From an uncultured Oscillibacter sp. (lineage in GTDB: Bacteria; Bacillota; Clostridia; Oscillospirales; Oscillospiraceae): a stretch of 18,928 nucleotides of DNA. Shown piece after piece: positions 1 to 5,603 of this stretch. The position numbers and the translations under genes are program-made. The stretch is taken from positions 1-18,928 of the forward strand of contig CAJUBX010000043.1 in the NCBI GenBank assembly GCA_910585165.1, written 5' to 3'. How positions within the stretch are numbered: the stretch's first letter is position 1; each line of letters opens with the position of its first letter. The notes under the pieces are model-generated. The model worked only from the letters and a program-made list of their open reading frames with translations. It did not search any database and had not been told where the DNA came from.

Positions 1-685
1 TGGCGGCCTTGGCGGTGGCCCGGAGGCGGACCTCGCAGGGCTTGGCGTAGGTGGCGAGAGTCGGGTTGGTCATATGGACCATCTTGTCGTGGAGGAGCTC
101 GTCAATGGAGCTCTCCCCCAGGCCGAAAGTCATGATGTCCCGGGAGACGATGACCTCGTGGGAGAGCTTGCGCAGATACGGCTCCACATGGCGATGCAGC
201 ATGGTCTCCATTTCGTGGGGCGGGCCGGGGAGCATCAGGACATGGACCCCCTCCGCCTCGAAGGCGCAGCCGGGGGCGGTGCCCACGGGATTGTCAAAAA
301 TCACACAATCTTTGGGAAACTCGGCCTGCTGGGCGTTGTTCTCCGGCATGGGGACATGGAGGGCGGACTCGTAAAAGGCCCGGATGTCCTCCAGGATACC
401 GGGGTGGAAAACCAAGGGCTGGCCGAAGGCTTCGCAGATGGTCTGCTTGGTGAGGTCGTCGTAGGTGGGGCCCAGGCCCCCGGTGGTGATGATGATATCC
501 GCCCGGCGGCGGGCGATGTCCAGGGCCTCCCGGAGGCGGTCCGGATTGTCGCCCACCACCGTATGCCAGAAGACGTTGACCCCCAGGGCGGAAAGGCTCT
601 GGCTGAGGGTCTGGGCGTTGGTGTTGGCGATGTTGCCGAGGAGCAATTCCGTGCCGACGGCGATGAGCTCTGCGGTGTGGGACAT
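1..685 (-). CDS. cinA: CinA-like protein (MoaB/Mog-fold domain), C-terminus off the window
   Basis: Reading in from the start codon, the protein begins MSHTAELIAVGTELLLGN and continues with NTNAQTLSQSLSALGV, the classic CinA opening. About residue 65 there is a GGLGPTYDDLTK motif, the molybdopterin-binding (MoCF) fold signature, and LPGPPHEME follows near residue 150. About 228 residues are visible; full-length CinA is about 410, so the C-terminal nicotinamide-nucleotide amidase (PncC) domain cannot be seen. CinA family proteins act on damaged pyridine nucleotides in the cytosol and in some Firmicutes sit beside recA. The start follows a modest AGAAGGG ribosome site. It lies 31 bp after the HD-domain gene on the same strand, so it is probably the third gene of a thiI-HD-cinA transcript. 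The family call is secure; whether the amidase domain is present is unknown. Confidence 0.93.
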   Translation of the reverse strand, partial: MSHTAELIAVGTELLLGNIANTNAQTLSQSLSALGVNVFWHTVVGDNPDRLREALDIARRRADIIITTGGLGPTYDDLTKQTICEAFGQPLVFHPGILEDIRAFYESALHVPMPENNAQQAEFPKDCVIFDNPVGTAPGCAFEAEGVHVLMLPGPPHEMETMLHRHVEPYLRKLSHEVIVSRDIMTFGLGESSIDELLHDKMVHMTNPTLATYAKPCEVRLRATAKAA

Positions 686-716
686 GAAAACCCTTCTTTC
701 TAAAATCGGAGCGGCC

Positions 717-1271
717 TCAAAAAACCATTGCGCTGCCCGCTCCCTTCAGCTTCTCCCGGCGCTTTTCACAAACTTTGGCGAAGCTCCGGTACTCCTCGGA
801 GTCCTCAAAATACTTCTTGATCCTCTTCATGCTCTTTTCATAGGATTCGTCGGCGGAGGGCTTTCCCCGGCTGTATTTATCCAGCTTATCCGCCATGCGG
901 AGAATCGCGGCTTCAAACTTCACTTTCCCCGGCGGGTCAAAGTCTCCCTTGTGGGCGGCGATGACCGCCGCCAGCTTCTTCCGCGTCTCCTTGTCCAAGG
1001 AGCGGCCCGTCAGGCGCTTATACTCTTTTTCAAGGACCTTTTCGCCCTTTATATGGTGGTTCTCCTCGTCGTTGAACTTGGCGATATCATGCAGGATGGC
1101 GGCCTGGGCGAGCAGCCCGGCGTCAATCTCCGCATCCGTTTTTTCCGCCAGCTTTTCCGCAATTTTCATGCAGCTGCGCAAAACCCGTTCCGTGTGGCGC
1201 ACCTTCTTTTCCACCCGTTCCGCGTAATTGTGCCGCAGCATCCCCCAGCAGACCGCCTCGTTCAGTATCAT
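717..1271 (-). CDS. HD-domain phosphohydrolase, small
   Basis: This 184-residue cytosolic protein has the metal-binding layout of the HD superfamily: His26 (RHTER), the His61-Asp62 pair (AAILHDIAKF), histidines 72-73, His107 (AAHKGD) and an Asp in RMADKLD near residue 128. The family hydrolyses phosphate esters such as nucleotides or cyclic dinucleotides; the substrate cannot be told from the sequence. The C-terminal 45 residues are Lys/Arg/Glu-rich and probably helical. The start at 1271 is preceded by AAGGAGG with 8-nt spacing. An ATG five bases upstream is out of frame and meets a stop at once. It lies 33 bp after thiI and 31 bp before cinA, which suggests co-transcription, but neither neighbour indicates a substrate. 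Confidence 0.85.
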   Translation of the reverse strand: MILNEAVCWGMLRHNYAERVEKKVRHTERVLRSCMKIAEKLAEKTDAEIDAGLLAQAAILHDIAKFNDEENHHIKGEKVLEKEYKRLTGRSLDKETRKKLAAVIAAHKGDFDPPGKVKFEAAILRMADKLDKYSRGKPSADESYEKSMKRIKKYFEDSEEYRSFAKVCEKRREKLKGAGSAMVF

Positions 1272-1304
1272 ACCATATGCCTCCTTCTATCGTTTTTGCG
1301 CATG

Positions 1305-2483
1305 TCAGGGCTTCACCCAAACCCATTCCTCCCCCTCCAGAGACCTGGCCGTCAGGGCCTCCACGTCCAGCCGGGCCTCCGCCGCCCGGACGTCCTCCAG
1401 CCTGGGCCGCGTGGCGGGGTGGCGGGGGGTAAAGACGGTGCAGCAGTCCTCATAGGGCAGGATGGAGGTATCGTAGGTGCCGATTTCCCGGGCCCGGCGG
1501 ATAATCTCCACCTTGTCCATGCCGACGAGGGGCCGGAGGACCGGCATCTGCGCCACGTCGTCGGTAACGGCCAGGGCCATCATGGTCTGGCTTGCCACCT
1601 GGCCCAGGGATTCCCCGGTAATCAGGGCCTTGGCCCCCGCCCGTTTGGCGATGGCCTGGGCCAGGCGCATCATGAAGCGGCGCATAATCAGGGTGAAGTA
1701 CTCCTCGGGGCAGTTCTTTCGAATCTCCTCCTGGATTTCCGTGAAGGGCACGATGTGAACCCGGAGGCGGCCGCAGTAGGCCGTCAGCAGCTTCGCCAGC
1801 TCCAGCACCTTGTCCTGGGCCTGCCGGGAGGTGTAGGGCGGGGAGACGAAATGAACCATCTCCAGCTCCACTCCCCGCCGGGCCATCATCCAGGAGGACA
1901 CGGGGCTGTCCAGCCCGCCGGAGAGAAGGCTGACGGCGTGGCCCCCCATACCCACGGGAAGCCCCCCCGCGCCGGGGACGGCGGGGGCGTGGACGTAGGC
2001 GTGCTTCTCCCGGATTTCCACATGGACGGTGAGGTCCGGGTTATGCACGTCCACCGCCACGCCGGGGAAGGCCTCCGCCAGCTCGCCGCCCACAGCCTGG
2101 GAAAGCTGGATGGAGTTCAGGGGATAGGTCTTGTCCGCCCGCTTGCTCTCCACCTTGAAGCTCCGGGCGGCGGCAAAGGCGTCCGCCAGATAGTCCTTCG
2201 CCGTTTCCGCAATGGCCTCCACCTCCTTGCCGCAGGGCACCGCCCGGGCCACGGAAACCACGCCGAAGACCTGCCGGGCGGCGGCGTAGGCCCCCTCCAT
2301 GTCGCAGGTTTCCGAGGTGGGCTCGGCGTAGATGGTGCTCTGGCGGATGTAGACCTGGAAGCTGCCGCAGGGCTTGAGGCGGCGGGCCGTGTTGGCCACC
2401 AGCCTGTCCTCAAAGGAACGGCGGTTCTGGCCCTTGAGCACCACCTCGCCCAGCTTCAGAAGGAACATTTCATTTTGCCGCAT
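1305..2483 (-). CDS. thiI: tRNA 4-thiouridine synthase / thiamine sulfur carrier sulfurtransferase ThiI
   Basis: ThiI adenylates U8 of tRNA and inserts sulfur to make 4-thiouridine, and in many bacteria also feeds sulfur to thiamine thiazole synthesis. The 392-residue protein opens with MFLLKLGEVVLKGQNRRSFED, typical of the ferredoxin-like domain. A THUMP region follows (about residues 60-165), then the PP-loop SGGLDSP at about 188-194. DCCTVFTPRHP near residue 347 matches the conserved Cys-containing C-terminal part of the AANH domain. There is no rhodanese domain, as is usual for Gram-positive ThiI, so a partner cysteine desulfurase must supply sulfur. I chose the ATG at 2483 because GGAGG lies 8 nt before it. 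The upstream in-frame ATG at 2498 overlaps that ribosome site. It is probably the first gene of a thiI-HD-cinA unit. Confidence 0.95.
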   Translation of the reverse strand: MRQNEMFLLKLGEVVLKGQNRRSFEDRLVANTARRLKPCGSFQVYIRQSTIYAEPTSETCDMEGAYAAARQVFGVVSVARAVPCGKEVEAIAETAKDYLADAFAAARSFKVESKRADKTYPLNSIQLSQAVGGELAEAFPGVAVDVHNPDLTVHVEIREKHAYVHAPAVPGAGGLPVGMGGHAVSLLSGGLDSPVSSWMMARRGVELEMVHFVSPPYTSRQAQDKVLELAKLLTAYCGRLRVHIVPFTEIQEEIRKNCPEEYFTLIMRRFMMRLAQAIAKRAGAKALITGESLGQVASQTMMALAVTDDVAQMPVLRPLVGMDKVEIIRRAREIGTYDTSILPYEDCCTVFTPRHPATRPRLEDVRAAEARLDVEALTARSLEGEEWVWVKP

Positions 2484-2520
2484 GGAATCATCCTCCATAG
2501 ATGTTGAATTGACAGGGGCT

Positions 2521-2549
2521 ATTATAGCGCACTTTCCCCGGAAGAAAAA
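2521..2549 (-). promoter_or_regulatory. Probable thiI promoter
   Basis: On the minus strand a perfect TATAAT (2521-2526) lies about 38 bp upstream of the thiI start. A hexamer 17 bp further up reads TTTTTC (2544-2549), a poor -35 match. The -10 and its position support a sigma-70-type promoter; the -35 is weak, so confidence is moderate. Confidence 0.5.
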
Positions 2550-2604
2550 GGGGGTTTTCGAAATTCCTGCTATTTTGCCGGAACATGGATATAATGGCTG
2601 CGCA

Positions 2605-2632
2605 CAAAAGGCCCCCGGCGCAAGCCGGGGGC
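2605..2632 (-). terminator. Intrinsic terminator of the tail-like gene
   Basis: A perfect 9-bp stem, GCCCCCGGC (2611-2619) paired with GCCGGGGGC (2624-2632), closes a GCAA loop. Read on the minus strand the stem is followed by CTTTTGTG, a short U-tract. It lies 16 bp after the stop codon at 2649, so it should end transcription of that gene. Confidence 0.8.
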
Positions 2633-2648
2633 CTCTCGTTCTGCGGAA

Positions 2649-3215
2649 TCACTTCAGCCCGTAGGCCGTGATGACGGCGTTGTGGAACCGGGTGGCGGTG
2701 CTGGCGGGCAGGTAAATGTTGTAGCCGGTGACCGTCTCGAAGGCCACGTCCATTACCAGGGGCCTGGCCGCGCCCCCCAGTATGAACCCCTTTACCGTGG
2801 AGGTCTTGTCGCCCATGGGAAAGAGCATCATCACCAGGGAGCCCGCGTCCAGCGTGACCTCGTAGCGGCTCAAGGGGCCCGCCGCCTGGTTCAGGGTGAA
2901 GGTCATGGTCTCCCCCGCCTGGAAGGTGGTCTCGTGCATGTCAAAGAACCAGACGGCGCAGTCCCACTTGTTCCAGTTCGTCACGGCCAGGGACCCGGCG
3001 GCGTAGCGCTGCCCCTCGCTGGCGGAGATGCTGCGGGAGGTGATGAGCTGAAAGCGGCCGCATTTCCCGTCCAGGCTGGTGCGTAAAGTGGAAAGGCTGG
3101 TCTGGAGCCCCGCCAGGGCGGTCTCCAGCCTGGCGTTGTCGGCGTTGAAATCCTCCATCCGCACCCGGTCAGACAACTCCCACTGGTTGAGCTGGTATTG
3201 CTCTGTCTTTTGCAT
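2649..3215 (-). CDS. Phage tail-fibre-like hypothetical protein (orphan)
   Basis: This 188-residue protein has no catalytic motif that I recognise. Its N-terminus, TEQYQLNQWELSDRVRMEDFNADNARLETAL, has the pattern Y-x-L-N-x-W-x-x-x-D-x-V-x-x-x-D-F-N-x-D-N. That opening recurs in clostridial prophage tail or appendage proteins and in isolated hypothetical genes. Residues 25-50 have heptad-like hydrophobic spacing suggesting a short coiled coil. The rest is rich in Thr, Gly and aromatic residues and looks beta-rich, as in a fibre or carbohydrate-binding head. There is no signal peptide. It has a strong ribosome site (AAAGGAGG) before 3215 and its own terminator. No other phage gene is present, so it is a solitary gene. 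The tail-fibre relation is recall of family style, not a search result. Confidence 0.55.
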   Translation of the reverse strand: MQKTEQYQLNQWELSDRVRMEDFNADNARLETALAGLQTSLSTLRTSLDGKCGRFQLITSRSISASEGQRYAAGSLAVTNWNKWDCAVWFFDMHETTFQAGETMTFTLNQAAGPLSRYEVTLDAGSLVMMLFPMGDKTSTVKGFILGGAARPLVMDVAFETVTGYNIYLPASTATRFHNAVITAYGLK

Positions 3216-3269
3216 AAAGCGTCCTCCTTTTGTTTTGGTCTCCTATGTACGGCGGCCCTTCCGCCTCCG

Positions 3270-3289
3270 GTTGCACGGAGCGGTGCAAC
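3270..3289. promoter_or_regulatory. Inverted repeat, candidate operator between divergent genes
   Basis: GTTGCAC (3270-3276) and GTGCAAC (3283-3289) form a perfect 7-bp dyad with a 6-bp spacer. It sits 10 bp upstream of the -35 of the plus-strand promoter and about 55 bp upstream of the minus-strand tail-like gene. The spacing fits a regulator site for either gene, but no regulator is encoded nearby and it could also be a small hairpin. Confidence 0.35.
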
Positions 3290-3299
3290 TTTCCGCCCC

Positions 3300-3328
3300 T
3301 TGACGGCAGGGCCGGGACGGGGTATACT
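3300..3328 (+). promoter_or_regulatory. Strong sigma-70-type promoter for the ABC-F leader
   Basis: TTGACG (3300-3305) and TATACT (3323-3328) are separated by exactly 17 bp. Each hexamer has one mismatch to consensus. Transcription should start near 3335, giving an untranslated leader of about 247 nt before the ABC-F start at 3582. Confidence 0.8.
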
Positions 3329-3334
3329 TCCCTG

Positions 3335-3581
3335 AGAACAAACCGGAAGGGGTGGAAATGTGAGACTGTCTTCCTGCTGAACGCCAATGGACATTGGTTT
3401 CCGGCGCCGCCTGGGCGGGGCCGGGGCGGCGCTGTGCCGTCAAGCGGGAAAGCAAGCTCACCTTCCGCCCCTCGCGTCAGATGCCGCCGCCCCTTTCGGG
3501 GGCGGTTTGCGCCGTGCTGCGCCGGGCCGCGGGAGGCTTTCCCGCGGCTCTTATTCTTTTCATGGCAAGGAGATGACGCGT
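3335..3581 (+). promoter_or_regulatory. Structured leader of the ABC-F gene, likely ribosome-mediated attenuator
   Basis: The region from the predicted transcription start to the ABC-F start codon carries, in order: a Shine-Dalgarno-like GGAAGGGGTGG followed by an ATG that is immediately stopped (ATG TGA, 3358-3363); a CCAATG/CATTGG palindrome (3384-3397); a hairpin of GCGCCGCC (3404-3411) with GGCGGCGC (3425-3432); a hairpin of CCGCCCC (3487-3493) with GGGGCGG (3499-3505); and the terminator at 3526-3560. Known resistance ABC-F genes of Firmicutes often have leaders in which an antibiotic-stalled ribosome on a short upstream ORF disrupts a terminator. The layout matches that. The alternative pairing GCGGC (3426-3430) with GCCGC (3526-3530) is possible but unproven. 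Confidence 0.6.
3526..3560 (+). terminator. Intrinsic terminator inside the leader (attenuator)
   Basis: A perfect 9-bp stem, GCCGCGGGA (3526-3534) with TCCCGCGGC (3540-3548), has a 5-nt loop and is followed by TCTTATTCTTTT (3549-3560). This is a textbook rho-independent terminator placed 21 nt before the ABC-F start codon and overlapping no gene. It would block expression unless relieved, so it is best read as an attenuator. Confidence 0.8.
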
Positions 3582-4913
3582 ATGCCTATGATTCAGGCGG
3601 AGGGCCTGGCCTTTTCCTATCCTGGCAGTCCGGACCCCGTGTTCCAAGACGCCGCTTTTCAAATCGACACCAGCTGGCGGCTGGGCCTCATCGGCCGGAA
3701 CGGCCAGGGAAAAACCACCCTGCTGCGCCTTTTGACGGGGGAATACCCCCACGAGGGGGTCCTGTCCTCCCCGGGGCGCTTTGACTATTTCCCCCATCCC
3801 GTACCGGAGCCGGAGCGGCTGGCGGCGTTGCTCCTCCGGGAGGGGTTCTTTCCCCTTGTTGACGAGCCCACCAATCACTTGGACGCCCGGGGCGGGAAGC
3901 CGTCGCCGCCTACCTCCGGCGGCAGCGGGGCTTTATCCTGGTCTCCCACGACCGGCGGTTCCTGGACGGCTGCGTGGACCACATTCTAGCCCTGAACCGC
4001 GCGGATATCCAGGTTCAGGCGGGGACCTACAGCTCCCTGGAAGGAGAATTTCGACCGCCTCCAGCAGTTTGAGGAGGCGAAAAACGACCGCCTCCAAAAG
4101 GACGTCCGCCGCCTCCAGAAGGCGGCCCGACGGGCCTCCGTCTGGTCCGCCCGGGTGGAGGCTTCCAAGGTTGGAGCCGCCGACAAGGGCTTTGTGGGCC
4201 ACAAGTCCGCCAAGATGATGAAGCGGGCCAAAGCCCTGGAGGCCCGGCAGGAAAAGGCCCTGGAGGAAAAGCAGGGGCTTCTCCAAAACCGGGAGGCGGC
4301 GGAAGCCCTGAAGCTCTCCCCCCTGGCCCACCACGCAAGGCGGCTGGTTTCCTGTTCGGATTTGACGCTTTGGTACGGGGAGCGGAAAATCTGCGGCCCT
4401 CTGCGCTTCACCCTGGAGCAGGGGGAGCGGGCGGCCCTGGACGGCCGGAACGGCAGCGGGAAAAGCAGCCTTTTAAAGCTCCTCATGGGGCGGGATATCC
4501 GGCATGAGGGGACCCTGGACCTGGCTCCGGGGCTGAACATCTCCTGGGTCCCCCAGGATACCTCCTTCCTCCGGGGCTCCCTGGAGGACTTCATCCGGCG
4601 GCGGGAAGTGGACGAGAGCCTGTTCAAGGCCGTCTTGCGGAAGCTGGGCTTTTCCCGGGAGCAGTTCGCCCGGAACCTGGAGGACTTCTCCGGAGGGCAG
4701 AAGAAAAAGGCCCTCATCGCCGCCAGCCTCTGCGAAAGAGCCCACCTGTATATCTGGGACGAGCCATTGAACTTCCTGGACATCGAATCCCGCCTCCAGA
4801 TTGAGGAGCTGCTGCGCCAGTTTGCTCCCACGATGATTTTCGTGGAGCACGACCGGGCCTTTCAGGAGGCGGCGGCCACAAAGGTGATTCCGCTGGATGG
4901 CCCGCAGGGCTGA
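3582..4913 (+). pseudogene. Decayed Lsa-like ABC-F ribosome-protection ATPase
   Basis: Conceptual translation opens MPMIQAEGLAFSYPGS, with FQIDTSWRLGLIGRNGQGKTTLLRLL (first Walker A) and FDYFP, closely recalling Lsa-type ABC-F proteins, which eject lincosamides, streptogramins A and pleuromutilins from the ribosome. Three lesions are visible. First, the reading jumps from PVPEPERL to AALLLREGFFPLVDEPTNHLD, losing roughly 45-55 residues including the LSGGE signature of the first ATPase domain. Second, a base is missing in GGCGGG near 3893. Third, an extra C in the CCC run at 4035-4037 restores the frame. Between them the +2 frame reads AVAAYLRRQRGFILVSHDRRFLDGCVDHILALNRADIQVQAG. Downstream are the linker, a second Walker A (GRNGSGKSS), FSGGQKKKAL and LYIWDEPLNFLD. 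The start follows AAGGAG with 9-nt spacing. The two frameshifts could be sequencing errors; the deletion could not easily be. Confidence 0.85.
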
Positions 4914-4949
4914 GAGAGCCTGTTTCCAGAGCCGACGGGCGGAAATACA

Positions 4950-4990
4950 AAACCCTGGAAGCCCTCCCGCCGGAGGCCCTTCCAGGGTTT
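4950..4990. terminator. Bidirectional terminator between converging genes
   Basis: AAACCCTGGAAG (4950-4961) pairs perfectly with CTTCCAGGGTTT (4979-4990), and an inner CCTCC/GGAGG pair (4963-4967 with 4972-4976) extends the stem. The plus strand continues TTTCCTC. The minus strand continues with a U-rich TTTTGTATTT. It ends both the ABC-F pseudogene (plus) and the small gene at 4995 (minus). Confidence 0.8.
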
Positions 4991-4994
4991 CCTC

Positions 4995-5267
4995 TCAAAT
5001 CAGCGCCACCGCCAGCCACAAAAGGCCGATGGCCGCCGCGCCCATGAGGGTGTACACCGCCGGGCTCAGGTCCCGCCAGGCCCGGCTGAACCGCCCGTGG
5101 TCTCCCCCGGCGTAGTTCCGGGCCACCCGGCGGGCCTCCTCCACCAGCTCCCGGGAGGTGACCCCCTCCCCGGCGGCGTCGTTCCGCACGATGAAAATCG
5201 CCTGCTCAAAAAACCGCTGGTCCGGGGAGTCCACCACGACCACCCGTCTGGAAATGCCTTTCACCAT
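4995..5267 (-). CDS. Small protein with C-terminal membrane segment
   Basis: The 90-residue protein starts MVKGISRRVVVVDSPDQRFFEQAIFIVRND, followed by a charged helical stretch (SRELVEEARRVARNYAG). It ends in one hydrophobic segment (about residues 71-90, VYTLMGAAAIGLLWLAVALI), so it would be tail-anchored with its N-terminus in the cytosol. No enzymatic motif is visible. Similar short proteins with RRVVVV-x-SPD-x-x-x-FEQAIFIV are, as I recall, common in Oscillospiraceae and sometimes carry a misleading 'translation initiation factor 2' label; nothing here supports that. I chose the ATG at 5267 because the conserved sequence begins there. AGGAGG lies 12 nt upstream, a rather long spacing, and a further in-frame non-ATG start at 5303 would precede that ribosome site. 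Confidence 0.75.
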   Translation of the reverse strand: MVKGISRRVVVVDSPDQRFFEQAIFIVRNDAAGEGVTSRELVEEARRVARNYAGGDHGRFSRAWRDLSPAVYTLMGAAAIGLLWLAVALI

Positions 5268-5292
5268 CGCTTGTGTATGCCTCCTGCAAATT

Positions 5293-5333
5293 GGTATAGT
5301 CAATAAACCTGAAAAGTATCAAAGATACTTTTC
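5293..5333 (-). promoter_or_regulatory. Promoter of the small membrane protein gene with overlapping dyad
   Basis: On the minus strand TTGATA (5317-5322) and TATACC (5293-5298) are 18 bp apart, just upstream of the gene starting at 5267. A perfect 10-bp inverted repeat, GAAAAGTATC (5311-5320) and GATACTTTTC (5324-5333), covers the -35. It may be an operator or the edge of the palindrome block to its right. Confidence 0.5.
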
Positions 5334-5603
5334 AACAGCGACTTTCGCCGTTGCCGCCTTCGGCGACCAGTTTATATGACTTCATAGTTCCGTTACTACG
5401 CGCTTTGCGCGCCAGCAGGCCTAGAGCCTGCTGCTTGAAAAATGGCATTGCCATTTTTCAAGTTAACGGACTATATCGTCGGTTCCCCTGAAAAACGGCA
5501 AGGCGCTTTTCAAAGAGGATTGACTCTGCTTCCAGTTTTCCAGCGGCAGGGGAAATTTATACCTGAAACGGAAAAATGCCAGGGACGGAAATCCCGCGAA
5601 GCC
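5334..5603. repeat. Intergenic region with nested palindromes (multibranch structure at 5384-5474)
   Basis: No gene is seen here. From left to right: TCGCCG/CGGCGA (5345-5350 with 5361-5366); an outer pair ATAGTtCCGTTA (5384-5395) with TAACGGACTAT (5464-5474), one base bulged; and inside it three separate hairpins. These are CGCGC-TTT-GCGCG (5399-5411), CAGCAGGC with GCCTGCTG (5413-5420 with 5426-5433), and a perfect 14-bp palindrome CTTGAAAAATGGCA / TGCCATTTTTCAAG around a single T (5434-5462). The outer stem thus closes a three-way set of hairpins. This could be a dispersed palindromic repeat or a structured RNA. From 5475 to 5603 I see only moderately AT-richer sequence without clear signals. 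Confidence 0.6.

Noticed and set aside
465..2507. 680-codon open frame on the plus strand
   Set aside because: It is antisense to cinA, the HD gene and thiI, all with clear family motifs. Its Pro/Arg/Gly/His-rich composition is that of a GC-rich shadow frame.
2590..2595. TATAAT on the plus strand as a promoter
   Set aside because: The position 17 bp upstream is CTGCTA, a poor -35, and no plus-strand gene follows.
3394..3576. 60-residue frame from a TTG ending 6 bp before the ABC-F start, as a leader peptide
   Set aside because: Position and end are attractive, but there is no Shine-Dalgarno site and the protein looks like a GC shadow. It is also much longer than known ABC-F leader peptides.
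3387..3581. In-frame ATG giving a 65-residue N-terminal extension of the ABC-F
   Set aside because: It has no ribosome site, would run through the terminator hairpin, and its sequence is low-complexity. Lsa-like proteins begin at the ATG at 3582.
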